Program-made: the position numbers and the translations under genes | In this document: positions 7,652-15,676 of the stretch, piece by piece | How the letters are laid out: each line of letters begins with the position of its first letter | How positions within the stretch are numbered: position 1 is the stretch's first letter | The notes under the pieces: model-generated | What the model was told of the DNA's origin: nothing | Databases searched by the model: none | Seen by the model: only the letters and a program-made list of their open reading frames with translations | NCBI RefSeq assembly: GCF_006538365.1 | Contig: NZ_BJKN01000001.1 | Location: forward strand, 186,001-250,000 | Length of the DNA stretch: 64,000 nucleotides | DNA from: Moorella sp. E308F | GTDB taxonomy: Bacteria > Bacillota > DSM-521 > Neomoorellales > Neomoorellaceae | Direction: 5' to 3'

Positions 7652-10219
7652 TTACTTCCCATTTCGCGCATACGGTGTTCCTTCCAGGGGCAGGTGCAGG
7701 CGCAATTTGCCGTCGCGGCGGTAGTAGGCGCCGGCGACGGCCGCCGCCGTGGGAATGGTCGCCAGCTCGCCAATACCCTTGGCGCCATAGGCATAGGGAG
7801 TGCCGCCCTTTTCAATCAGGTGCACCTCCATCTGCGGTACCTGGTGGCTCCGCAAGAGCCCCAGCCTGCCGAGAGTCTGGCGTACAGGTATTCCATCCTG
7901 TACCGGAAAGTCTTCCGTCAGGGCATAGCCCAGGCCCATGACAATGCCCCCTTCAATCTGACCCTCCAGGTTTAAGGGGTTAATGGCCCGGCCCACATCA
8001 TAGGCAGCCACTACTTTAGCCACGCGTCCCTCCTCATCCAGAATGGCTACCTGGGTGGCATAGCTGTAGCCGACATGGGTTACAGGGTGCTCCTTGTTGG
8101 AATTAAGGGGATCAGTGGCGCCGTAGAATTCGCCCTGGAAAACCCGGCCTTCCAGGTCGGCAAGGGTTCGGCCTTTCAAGGCTGCCGCCAGGTCCGCCGC
8201 CGCCCGGCGGGTTGCTTCCCCGGTAAAGAGGCTCTGGCGGGAAGCCGTGGTGCAGCCGGCGTCGGGAGTCCGGGCCGTATCGGCAAGGACGCAATCAATG
8301 AGCGTTGCCGGCAGTCCGGTAGTCTCGGCGACAATCTGGATGAGGACCGCCTCCAGTCCCTGACCCATGCAGGCCGCACCGGAGTAGATTTTTACCCTTC
8401 CGCCGCTGACCGCCAGCCTGGCCCGGCCCACATCGCGAGTACCAACACCGAGGCCGACATTTTTAAAACCGCAGGCAATGCCGGCGTAAGGGCTGCTTTC
8501 AAAGGCTTCCTTGACGGCCAGCAGGGTGTCTTTCAAGCCGATGTCGGCGCTGACTACCTGCCTGGTGCCCAGGGTGTCGCCCGGTTCCAGGGCGTTCTGC
8601 CAGCGGATTTGCCAGGGGGATAGGCCGGCAGCTTCTGCCAGGAGGTTCATCTGGCTCTCCATGGCAAAGTTGGACTGGGGTACCCCAAAACCGCGGAAAG
8701 CCCCGGCCGGGGGGTTATTGGTATAGACGGCCCGGCCGCGAATGGTCACGTTGGGGATGCGGTAGGGACCGGTAGCATGGGTGCAAGCCCGCTCCAGCAC
8801 CTGAGCCCCCAGGGAGGCATAAGCGCCGGTGTCGGCCACCAGATCGGCCACCAGGGCCACCAGGTTACCTTTCTCATCGCACCCTGTCGTCATGGTAATG
8901 GTCATGGCATGGCGCTTGGGGTGGCAGAGGATACTTTCCCGTCGGGTCCAGGTGAGCTTCACCGGTTTCTTGGTTGCCCAGGCCAGCAGGGCGGCATGGT
9001 GCTGGACGCTCAGGTCCTCTTTGCCGCCAAAAGCGCCGCCAACACACTTGTTGACAACCCGTACCTTTTCCGGCGGTAAGTTCAGGAGAGAAACCAGCTG
9101 GGTATGGATCTCGTAAACGCCCTGGGTGCTAGTGTATACCGTCAGGCCGCCGTCCTCCGGTACCGCCAGGGCACTCTCCGGCTCCAGGAAGGCGTGTTCC
9201 GTAAAGGGCGTGGTATAAGTATTGGTTACCACGTGGGCGCAGGACTTTAAGGCTGCCTCAGCGTCACCTTTTTTGACCACCGTTTCGCTTAATAAATTAC
9301 CTTTGGGGTGCAGGGCCGGCGCCCCCGGCGCCAGGGAGTCTTGGGGCGAAGTCAGGTGGGGCAATTCTTCATAATCAACTTTAATATAGTCCAGTGCCGC
9401 CCGGGCTTCCTGTAAGCTTCTGGCCGCCACCAGGGCCAGGGCATCGCCGGCATAGCGGGTTTCCTCACCTACCGCCACTAGTGCCGGCCAGTCTTTAAAG
9501 ATATGCCCCTGATAGCGCTCTCCCGGGATATCGTCCGCCGTGAGGACGGCCACCACTCCGGGCTGCTCCTTAGCCGCCGTGACATCAATGGCCTTTACCT
9601 TCGCCCGGGCACAGGGCAGGCGAAAAACGGCGCCGTAAAGCATGCCGGGCACCTGCATGTCGTCGACAAAGACGGCTTCCCCCAGGACTTTTGCCCTGGC
9701 ATCGGGCCGGAAAAAGGCTTTGCCCATACCGGCCGGTTCACCTGCCCGGGGCTCAATCTCGCCCCTTAAAGCGCGGCCGGCCAGCAGTACAGCGTCAATT
9801 ATCTTCTGGTAACCGGTACAACGGCAGAGGTGGGCCTTGAAGGCCTGGCGGATTTCCTCTTCGCTTGGGAAAGGCTGCCGTTCGAGGAGGGCTTTGGCTT
9901 CCATGACCATCCCCGGCGTGCAAAAGCCGCACTGCACGGCCCCGGCCGCCGTAAAGGCAAAAGTATAAATCTCCTTTTCCCGCGGGCTCAAGCCCTCGAT
10001 GGTAATGATCTCCCGACCGGCGGCCCTGGCGGCCAGCGTCCGGCAGGCCCGAACCGCCTTTCCCCCCAGGAGTACAGTGCAGGCACCGCAGGTACCTTCG
10101 CCACAACCGTTTTTGGCCCCCGTTAGCCGTAAATCCTCCCGTAACACTTCCAGCAAGGTAGCGTCCGGGTGAACATCAACCACCCGTCGCTGGCCATTAA
10201 CCTGCAATTCCAGCCGCAT
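7652..10219 (-). CDS. xdh: Fused [2Fe-2S]/molybdopterin xanthine dehydrogenase, selenium-dependent type
   Basis: This 855-residue molybdenum hydroxylase joins two subunits in one chain. Residues ~1-155 hold a plant-type [2Fe-2S] centre (CGEGTCGAC) and a second one (CGFCTPG, then CRCTG). Residues ~165-855 form the molybdopterin domain with GGAFGGKE, AGAFRGFG and the catalytic Glu in GAKGIGEL. There is no FAD domain and no separate FAD subunit in the window. This two-domain fusion is the layout of selenium-dependent xanthine dehydrogenases. The nearby YqeB, YqeC-MocA and XdhC maturation genes support that class. It hydroxylates purines such as hypoxanthine or xanthine; the electron acceptor is unknown. 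Confidence 0.88.
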   Translation of the reverse strand: MRLELQVNGQRRVVDVHPDATLLEVLREDLRLTGAKNGCGEGTCGACTVLLGGKAVRACRTLAARAAGREIITIEGLSPREKEIYTFAFTAAGAVQCGFCTPGMVMEAKALLERQPFPSEEEIRQAFKAHLCRCTGYQKIIDAVLLAGRALRGEIEPRAGEPAGMGKAFFRPDARAKVLGEAVFVDDMQVPGMLYGAVFRLPCARAKVKAIDVTAAKEQPGVVAVLTADDIPGERYQGHIFKDWPALVAVGEETRYAGDALALVAARSLQEARAALDYIKVDYEELPHLTSPQDSLAPGAPALHPKGNLLSETVVKKGDAEAALKSCAHVVTNTYTTPFTEHAFLEPESALAVPEDGGLTVYTSTQGVYEIHTQLVSLLNLPPEKVRVVNKCVGGAFGGKEDLSVQHHAALLAWATKKPVKLTWTRRESILCHPKRHAMTITMTTGCDEKGNLVALVADLVADTGAYASLGAQVLERACTHATGPYRIPNVTIRGRAVYTNNPPAGAFRGFGVPQSNFAMESQMNLLAEAAGLSPWQIRWQNALEPGDTLGTRQVVSADIGLKDTLLAVKEAFESSPYAGIACGFKNVGLGVGTRDVGRARLAVSGGRVKIYSGAACMGQGLEAVLIQIVAETTGLPATLIDCVLADTARTPDAGCTTASRQSLFTGEATRRAAADLAAALKGRTLADLEGRVFQGEFYGATDPLNSNKEHPVTHVGYSYATQVAILDEEGRVAKVVAAYDVGRAINPLNLEGQIEGGIVMGLGYALTEDFPVQDGIPVRQTLGRLGLLRSHQVPQMEVHLIEKGGTPYAYGAKGIGELATIPTAAAVAGAYYRRDGKLRLHLPLEGTPYARNGK

Positions 10220-10288
10220 GCCGTTCCCCCCGTTCGGCTTGGTTTCCCGGTTGCTAGGTGCAGTCCCCTCCTGCAGGTAAAAGGGATT

Positions 10289-11647
10289 TTAACGCATCTC
10301 TTTTATTTTCGCGTCGTAATATTCAACTTTGGCGTACTCGTCATCCCAGAAGGAGGGGCTCTTCATGGCGTCCAGGTATTCTCTGGTGTACCCGAAGGGC
10401 AACCAGTCTTTCTCCTTCTGCTGGAAGAGCCGTTCCTTGGCCTCCGCCCTGCGGGTGTCCAGAATATAATGGGTATGGGCCTTGAGGAAAATATCTTTAA
10501 ACCAGCGTTCCAGGACAAAGTCCTCAATTTCCAGGGTCCGCCGAGCCAGGTCCTCCAGCACGGAAGGATAGCGGTCAAAACCGTCGGTGGCAACGGTCAC
10601 CACATTATCGCCGGGGCCTAAACGCAGGTATTTGGCCATCTTAATGGCGCCCAGGATGTTGCAAATGCCGGAAGGACCGAAATTGTCGCGTAAGGCCAGG
10701 GCATCGGCTTCTTTGACACCATTCTTCATCAGGACTTCGGTACCATCCTGAAAGACCTTCAAGCCCCGGACGGTATCTTCATCGTGGATGAGGACAATAA
10801 AATCCGTATTGAGGACGTTATGGATGAGGGTACACATCTTGTCGCCGATACCCTCAATGCGATGCTGGCCGCGGCCCCCGTTATACAGGGTGGAACACTC
10901 ATAGGGCTCCAGGGCCGCCACTTTACATTCCGGGAAAGCCTTCTTAATCTGGTCGCCGGCACCCAGCGTCCCCGCCGAACCGGGAGCCGAAATAAAGCAG
11001 GCGATACGGCCGTTACCGATACCCCGGACGGCCTCAATGGCGGCATTACCGGTAACGTGGCGGTGGAAGCGGTAGTTGGGCAACAGCTCAAACTGGGCCA
11101 GAGCATAATTTTTCGGATCTTTTTTCAGCTCATAGGTGCGCTGCAGGGTCAAAATAACGTCGGACTCCGTGCCGGGAGTGAGGTCCAGCTCGCCGCCGTA
11201 CTTGCGGATGCGTTCATAACGTTCCTTGCTCATGTTGTCGGGCATGATGACTACCGCCCGGAAGCCCAGGAGCTTGCAGATATAGGCCACGCCGATGCCG
11301 AAATTACCCGTTGAGGGCCCCAGGATGGTATGTTCACCGGGCTTGATGACGCCGTCAACGCAGCCTTCAATCAGGGTAGCGTAGGCCGGGCCCACCTTGT
11401 GGGAGCCGGATGGGAAGCCCCGGCCCAGGAGGACAACGATATTGGCGTCCACCCCAGTTACTTCCGGGGGCAGCACCATTTTCCGCACCTGGTTGTTTCC
11501 GTCTTTCCAGGTGATGTTGAACAGGTTAATGGGGTCCAGCTCATCCTCCTTGAGGGCTTTTAAGGCCCGCTGTCTTATTGCCGGGTCAATTTGCGCCGGG
11601 TCGCACATCTCCGTGAAGGTCGGGCCAAAGGGAATTTTACCCGCCAT
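10289..11647 (-). CDS. Cysteine-synthase-like PLP enzyme of the xanthine dehydrogenase operon
   Basis: This 452-residue fold-type-II PLP protein has the PLP lysine probably in SGSHKVGP, the phosphate loop in GPSTGNFG, and SAPGSAGT-type glycine contacts later. It is longer than O-acetylserine sulfhydrylases and carries extra N- and C-terminal segments. I chose ATG 11647, preceded by GGAGGG at 6-base spacing, over the in-frame ATG at 11686, which has no ribosome site. It is the first gene of the block ending with ygeW. Context suggests a lyase acting on a nitrogen-rich intermediate, but the substrate is unknown. Confidence 0.75.
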   Translation of the reverse strand: MAGKIPFGPTFTEMCDPAQIDPAIRQRALKALKEDELDPINLFNITWKDGNNQVRKMVLPPEVTGVDANIVVLLGRGFPSGSHKVGPAYATLIEGCVDGVIKPGEHTILGPSTGNFGIGVAYICKLLGFRAVVIMPDNMSKERYERIRKYGGELDLTPGTESDVILTLQRTYELKKDPKNYALAQFELLPNYRFHRHVTGNAAIEAVRGIGNGRIACFISAPGSAGTLGAGDQIKKAFPECKVAALEPYECSTLYNGGRGQHRIEGIGDKMCTLIHNVLNTDFIVLIHDEDTVRGLKVFQDGTEVLMKNGVKEADALALRDNFGPSGICNILGAIKMAKYLRLGPGDNVVTVATDGFDRYPSVLEDLARRTLEIEDFVLERWFKDIFLKAHTHYILDTRRAEAKERLFQQKEKDWLPFGYTREYLDAMKSPSFWDDEYAKVEYYDAKIKEMR

Positions 11648-11667
11648 ATGGTTCCCTCCAGTTAAAT

Positions 11668-11722
11668 GTAATATTACTGAGTGCAAAAAACTTCACTCAT
11701 ACTTATGGTATAGTTCGACGTG
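11668..11722 (-). promoter_or_regulatory. Dyads in the leader of the xanthine dehydrogenase operon (candidate operator)
   Basis: Between the pgpA terminator and the PLP-enzyme start, the minus strand shows ACTATAC-N5-GTATGAGT (imperfect) followed by GAGTG-N10-CACTC. These are the only ordered elements in this short leader, where the operon promoter must lie. I cannot name the binding protein; the XRE-cupin regulator encoded at 14672-15208 is one candidate. Speculative. Confidence 0.25.
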
Positions 11723-11728
11723 GAAAAA

Positions 11729-11767
11729 ATAAACCCTCCTTTTATTGCTAAAAAGGAGGGTTTTTTT
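11729..11767. terminator. Terminator after pgpA (bidirectional shape)
   Basis: AAACCCTCCTTTT and AAAAAGGAGGGTTT form a long stem around a short loop, with T runs on both sides. On the minus strand it lies directly after the pgpA stop and separates pgpA from the xanthine dehydrogenase operon. Confidence 0.9.
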
Positions 11768-11772
11768 CATCC

Positions 11773-12294
11773 TCACTTCAGCAGCCCGTCCCGGTCGCGG
11801 TGGGCCAGGCGGGAGGAAGCGGCGGCGGCGATGGCGGCCACCAGGTCATCGAGGAAAGTGTTGACCTTCTCGTTTTTCTTGCTGTTGACCACGCCGATGA
11901 TGCCCGGCTTGACCTTGTCCAGGTAACCGAAGTTGGTAAAACCGATGGAACCGTAAATATTGATGATGCTCAGGGCCAACACCTCGTCAATGCCGTAAAG
12001 GCCGTCGTCACTCTTTAGCATGGTGGCCAGGGGTTCGGCCAGTTGCCCTTTTTCGGCCAGCTCATCAATGGCTATGCCGGTAAAAACGGCGTTCTGGACC
12101 TCCCGCTTTTCCAGCACCCGCTCAACGCTTTCGCGACAGGCGGCCATGGTAAGGTTAGGAATATATTTTTGCTGGACTTCATATACCAGGCAGGCGATAT
12201 CTTCCAGCGATACCCCCCGCCGTTCCATCCAGGTTATGGCCAGCTGCTTGAGCAGCAGGGAACTGGCATATTGATTTTCCTTCGGCTGTGCCAC
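11773..12294 (-). CDS. pgpA: Phosphatidylglycerophosphatase A family protein (YutG-like)
   Basis: This 173-residue protein is similar throughout to the short, soluble PgpA/YutG family of Firmicutes, with conserved GLYGIDEVLAL, INIYGSIGFTNFGYLD and NTFLDDLVAA blocks. PgpA dephosphorylates phosphatidylglycerophosphate in phosphatidylglycerol synthesis. The in-frame GTG at 12300 lies only 3 bases from AGGAG, whereas GTG at 12294 has 8-base spacing, so I use 12294. It is bracketed by its own promoter-like sequence and a strong terminator, so it is probably a separate transcript between the two xanthine dehydrogenase-related blocks. Confidence 0.8.
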   Translation of the reverse strand: MAQPKENQYASSLLLKQLAITWMERRGVSLEDIACLVYEVQQKYIPNLTMAACRESVERVLEKREVQNAVFTGIAIDELAEKGQLAEPLATMLKSDDGLYGIDEVLALSIINIYGSIGFTNFGYLDKVKPGIIGVVNSKKNEKVNTFLDDLVAAIAAAASSRLAHRDRDGLLK

Positions 12295-12335
12295 ACTCAC
12301 TACTCCTGTCCCCCCTCGTTATAAGAAGTAACCCT

Positions 12336-12344
12336 ATTATAACA
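12336..12344 (-). promoter_or_regulatory. Extended -10 promoter for pgpA
   Basis: The minus strand reads TGTTATAAT, a perfect TATAAT with the TGn extension, ~40 bp before the pgpA start. No good -35 is visible. Confidence 0.5.
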
Positions 12345-12358
12345 TAAATTCATTATTT

Positions 12359-13156
12359 TTACCGCAGCTTTTCCCGCAGGTGCAAAATAGCCTCCAGCAC
12401 ACCCCCGGCGATGGCCCGGGCTTTATCGGAAATGGTGAAGCAGTAGTCCCGTTCACCGCGGGGGTCGATGTCGCCGACCTTCATTCCTCTGGTGACTTCC
12501 AGGCCGTCGTGGAGGATACCCCGCAGCACGCCGCTGATCCGCGCCGGCAAGGGCACTTCGCCAACCATGGCCACTGTTTCGCCGGTGGTTACCAAGTCAC
12601 CGATTGCCTTGCAACCCATAAATATTCCATCTGCCGGCGCCCTCAAGACCCTTTCTTCGGTATAGCCCATGACTTCACCCGGGATACCGGTATTAGGAAG
12701 GGCTTCGCCCTGCCAGATGACCCGGCCGAGATAATGACCGCGCCTGGTCTCCACTACCGCGTGGGCGTCCCGGCCGGCCGTAAAGCCAGGCCCCAGGGCG
12801 ATAACAATGGGAGCCTGCTCCATACTTGTCCCCAGGTTGGTCTTGGCCATGATGGCATCTACGACAATTTCCGGCCGGAGGGTCGCAATAACCCCGGCCC
12901 GGGGATCCACCAGCACGGCAATTTCTCCCCGCGTGGCTTTCGTCAGGGCCTCCTCCGGGCCGGTCACCAGGCGGGCCGTAACTCCCTCTACAGTAACGGC
13001 GCCGGAATAAACCGCTTCCGCAAAGGCCACGGCCCGGCGGATTACCGTTGGCCGGGGTATCTCCGTCATGATTACCGGAAAACCGGCTTGATGGAGACGG
13101 TGGGCCACCCCGCTGGCCAGGTCCCCCGCCCCTTTGATAACCACCAGATGCCGCAC
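12359..13156 (-). CDS. yqeB: YqeB-type selenium/molybdenum hydroxylase maturation protein
   Basis: This 265-residue protein starts with a Rossmann-like KGAGDLASGVA motif and contains VDPRAG, GPGFTAG and a C-terminal PADGIFMG...KIGD-like lipoyl/biotinyl-style segment. This matches the YqeB (EF2563) family found only near selenium-dependent molybdenum hydroxylases. Its biochemical role is unsettled; the family is thought to help make or insert the labile selenium cofactor. It follows the YqeC-MocA fusion by 68 bp and is the last gene of the maturation run. It is the strongest local marker that the xanthine dehydrogenase here is of the selenium type. Confidence 0.85.
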   Translation of the reverse strand: MRHLVVIKGAGDLASGVAHRLHQAGFPVIMTEIPRPTVIRRAVAFAEAVYSGAVTVEGVTARLVTGPEEALTKATRGEIAVLVDPRAGVIATLRPEIVVDAIMAKTNLGTSMEQAPIVIALGPGFTAGRDAHAVVETRRGHYLGRVIWQGEALPNTGIPGEVMGYTEERVLRAPADGIFMGCKAIGDLVTTGETVAMVGEVPLPARISGVLRGILHDGLEVTRGMKVGDIDPRGERDYCFTISDKARAIAGGVLEAILHLREKLR

Positions 13157-13224
13157 TTTCCTGCCCCCTGTAAATTAGAAATCAGAGGTGTTGGTAGAAA
13201 TATCGACCCGCTTTTTGGCAAAAG

Positions 13225-14586
13225 TTATTGCCTCCCCAGCCAGTCCTGGTAATCAGCCGGGGTATCGATATCCTGCACCACTCCGGGGCAGTCCACTTCT
13301 ACCGCCAGCACTTCCTCCGGATGAACCCGGATAATCTCCCTGGCCCCCACATCTCCCTGCTGGGCCATGATTTCCGGCCAGAGAGCGCGGTCGATGAGAA
13401 CCGGATTGCCCCGCCGTCCCTGGTAAACGGGGACAATAATCTTTTTCCCTCCCTGCCGGTAAGCGTCACACAACCGGGTGATGACTTCCGGCGTGACTCC
13501 CGGCTGGTCGGCCAGGACAAAAAGGGCGGCCCGGCTTTCCGGCCCGAGGGCGGCCAGCCCGGTCTGCAGGGAGGTGCTGAGGCCCTGGCGGTAGCCGGGG
13601 TTGTAAGCCAGATTTACCCGTAAGCCTTCCAGGGCCGCTACCACCCTGCCGGCCTCGTGACCCAGGACCACGACAACATTCCCCGGTAAAGCTGCCAGGG
13701 CCGTGGCTACCACCCGTCGTACCATAGGCTGGCCGGCTATTGACAATAGTTGCTTGCCGCCGCCAAAGCGCTCCCCGGCCCCGGCGGCCAGGACAACTAA
13801 TCCCACCGGCGCGGGCGTTCTCGTTGCCTGTCGCAGTATTACCTGGCGCACCGGCGCCGGGGTGGCCACCGCACCCAGGATAACCTTCTCGCCGCCGGCG
13901 GCGAAGACGGCCCCGGCCACGGACCTGCCCGCCCGCAGCAGTTCATAATCTTCAGCCTGGTTTAACAAAACCACCCATCGCGCTGCCGGTGGCACCCCTT
14001 TACGCCCGCCGCGAGGATGGACCAGGAGCCGGGCCACATCATGCGCCGTCACCAGGAAGCCTTCTTCCCGTCCCAGCAGCCCTGCTGCCAGCCGGGGGCG
14101 ATGGACAAAGGGGGCAGCCAGGGGCCGCCCCAGCACCGGCAGGCCGGCCACCGTCACCACCATGGTTGTTACCGGCGGGATGACCGGCTCGTGGCCCGCC
14201 GGGACCTTGAGGAGGGCTCCCGCCGCTCCATCTCCCTCGAGGAGGAGGTAATCAATATCCAGTTCTGCCAGCGCCGTTACGCCTGCCGCGTCCAGGCCCT
14301 TAACCTTGCCCTGGTCAGTAACCCCAGACCCGCAGGTGACCAGATTCCCCCTCTTTAGACCGGTTGCCACACCTGCTGCCAGGCTGGCGGTATCGCTGGT
14401 AATGACCGGTTCTGCCAGCTGCCGGAGCTGGCTTAAAAGCATTTTTGTGGTCGGGGCAACAACAACCCGGCGCCCCGCGGCTGCCAGTTCGCGGGCCAGA
14501 CAAATAAGGGCCGAGGTTTTACCCCCTGCCCCGACAACAGTAATGATCTCTCTGGCCTGCAACCCCAGGGCCTGGTATAAGCGCAT
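13225..14586 (-). CDS. YqeC-MocA fusion: selenium-cofactor protein YqeC joined to molybdenum cofactor nucleotidyltransferase
   Basis: This 453-residue protein has two recognisable halves. Residues ~1-215 match YqeC, with the N-terminal P-loop-like VVGAGGKTS and a VVVAPTTKM motif. Residues ~260-453 match MocA/MobA nucleotidyltransferases, with LAAGAGERFGGGKQLL (the NTP loop), LADQPGV and GNPVLID. MocA enzymes put CMP on molybdopterin to give the cytosine dinucleotide cofactor used by many molybdenum hydroxylases. In E. coli yqeC and the mocA-like ygfJ are separate genes. I chose ATG 14586, preceded by GGGGGA at 8-base spacing, over the upstream ATG at 14634. Confidence 0.85.
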   Translation of the reverse strand: MRLYQALGLQAREIITVVGAGGKTSALICLARELAAAGRRVVVAPTTKMLLSQLRQLAEPVITSDTASLAAGVATGLKRGNLVTCGSGVTDQGKVKGLDAAGVTALAELDIDYLLLEGDGAAGALLKVPAGHEPVIPPVTTMVVTVAGLPVLGRPLAAPFVHRPRLAAGLLGREEGFLVTAHDVARLLVHPRGGRKGVPPAARWVVLLNQAEDYELLRAGRSVAGAVFAAGGEKVILGAVATPAPVRQVILRQATRTPAPVGLVVLAAGAGERFGGGKQLLSIAGQPMVRRVVATALAALPGNVVVVLGHEAGRVVAALEGLRVNLAYNPGYRQGLSTSLQTGLAALGPESRAALFVLADQPGVTPEVITRLCDAYRQGGKKIIVPVYQGRRGNPVLIDRALWPEIMAQQGDVGAREIIRVHPEEVLAVEVDCPGVVQDIDTPADYQDWLGRQ

Positions 14587-14671
14587 CGAAAAAATCCCCC
14601 AAAAAGAACACTTACATAAATAATAAACCGGCATTATAAACAGCTAAGGGCGCCGGCCTCCATCAGGGATT

Positions 14672-15208
14672 CTAAAACTGGGGGGGCGTAATGGCCGAAA
14701 TAAAGACCAGGTCTTCGTTGCCGACACTCCACAGCTTGTGGGGGATGGAGGCGTAATAGTAGATGCTGTCCCCCGCTTCCAGCCGGTATACTTCCCCGCC
14801 GATGTCGATTTCCATAATTCCCTCGAGGACGACAATACACTCTTCCCCCGGGTGCGCCAGGGGCTCGTCGCAGCTGGCCGCTCCCGGCTCCAGGCGGGCC
14901 ATCATCACTTCCATCTTACGGTTTAAATCCGGCGACAAGAGTTCATAGGTCAAATGGGACTGGGGAAAACGCAGGACCTTGCGCTGGTCTTTCCGCACTA
15001 CCGGGCTGTGGTCTTCATGGTTTAACAAGAAATAAAAAATAGGGATATCGAGAGCCTCGGCAATTTTGCGTAAAGAGGTAATAGAGGGATCGGCCAGATC
15101 CCGTTCCACCTGGCTCAAAAAACTGGAAGTAAGGCCGGTTTTTTCCGCTACCTCCTTGAGGCTCATGCCTCGCTCCCGGCGTAAGTTGCGTATCTTCTCT
15201 CCAAGCAC
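14672..15208 (-). CDS. XRE-family regulator with C-terminal cupin domain
   Basis: This 178-residue protein has a Cro/C1-type helix-turn-helix at residues ~1-62 (LREKIRNLRRERG-type start, SLKEVAEKTGLTSSFLSQVE) and a cupin sensor domain at ~105-178 containing HPGEECIVVLEG and IPHKLWS. Such regulators bind a small ligand in the cupin and control adjacent catabolic or transport genes. It lies 3 bp after the short xdhC gene and upstream of yqeC-mocA, so it is translated within the maturation operon and probably controls the xanthine dehydrogenase genes. Ligand and operator are not shown. Confidence 0.85.
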   Translation of the reverse strand: MLGEKIRNLRRERGMSLKEVAEKTGLTSSFLSQVERDLADPSITSLRKIAEALDIPIFYFLLNHEDHSPVVRKDQRKVLRFPQSHLTYELLSPDLNRKMEVMMARLEPGAASCDEPLAHPGEECIVVLEGIMEIDIGGEVYRLEAGDSIYYYASIPHKLWSVGNEDLVFISAITPPQF

Positions 15209-15211
15209 TCT

Positions 15212-15529
15212 TTACCCTCCCAGTGGCTCGATAAATACATCCATAATCCCGCCACAGACCATGCCTTCGTCGGCAGCCGTGTCGGCCGTCAGGTCCAGGT
15301 GATATATTTCCGGCTCCCCCTTTTCCAGGACCAGCAAAGCCCGCTGGCGAACGGCCGCTTCGGCACAACCGCCGCCGATGGTTCCCAGGGTTTGGCCCCC
15401 GGTGGTAACCAGCATCTGGGTGCCGGCTTCCCGGGGCGCCGAACCCTTGACCCGGATTATAGTAGCCAGGGCACAAGGCTTTCCCTGCTCTATTAATTTA
15501 ACCGCCCCTCGAATAAGTTCCCGGTCCAC
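15212..15529 (-). CDS. Short XdhC/CoxI-family protein (N-terminal domain only)
   Basis: This 105-residue protein consists only of the XdhC_CoxI domain: GSAPREAGTQMLV, GTIGGGCAEAAV and the conserved CGG in GMVCGGIMDV. The C-terminal Rossmann domain of full-length XdhC is absent, and the next gene begins 3 bp later, so this looks like a designed short form rather than a frameshift. XdhC proteins bind molybdopterin cofactor and assist its sulfuration and insertion into xanthine dehydrogenase. The full-length paralog at 15677-16426 could supply the missing domain in trans (inference). GTG start, preceded by GGGGGAG. Confidence 0.82.
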   Translation of the reverse strand: MDRELIRGAVKLIEQGKPCALATIIRVKGSAPREAGTQMLVTTGGQTLGTIGGGCAEAAVRQRALLVLEKGEPEIYHLDLTADTAADEGMVCGGIMDVFIEPLGG

Positions 15530-15639
15530 CTTCTGGGCTCCCCCGCTTAAGGCAACTGAACTCCTTAAGTATTTATTACAACATATTTAACTCTTTTCCT
15601 TCTTCGCCGGCGATCTTTATCCTTATTTTTTCGCTGCCA

Positions 15640-15672
15640 AAAAATAACCGCCGGCTCTTAAAGAGGGGCGGT
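15640..15672 (-). terminator. Terminator after the long xdhC gene
   Basis: On the minus strand ACCGCC and GGCGGT pair, with inner CTC-TTTAA-GAG pairing, followed by TATTTTTT, 4 bp past the stop of the 249-residue XdhC gene. The next ~110 bp before the short xdhC presumably hold its promoter; no clear -35/-10 pair was seen. Confidence 0.7.
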
Positions 15673-15676
15673 AGAT

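Noticed and set aside
7652-10219. Long open frames opposite the xanthine dehydrogenase and other G+C-rich genes
   Set aside because: They are antisense to well-conserved proteins, lack ribosome sites and show no recognisable families.
15212-15529. Short XdhC as a frameshifted remnant of a longer gene
   Set aside because: The next gene starts 3 bp after its stop in an orderly operon and no Rossmann-domain remains are seen in any frame nearby.
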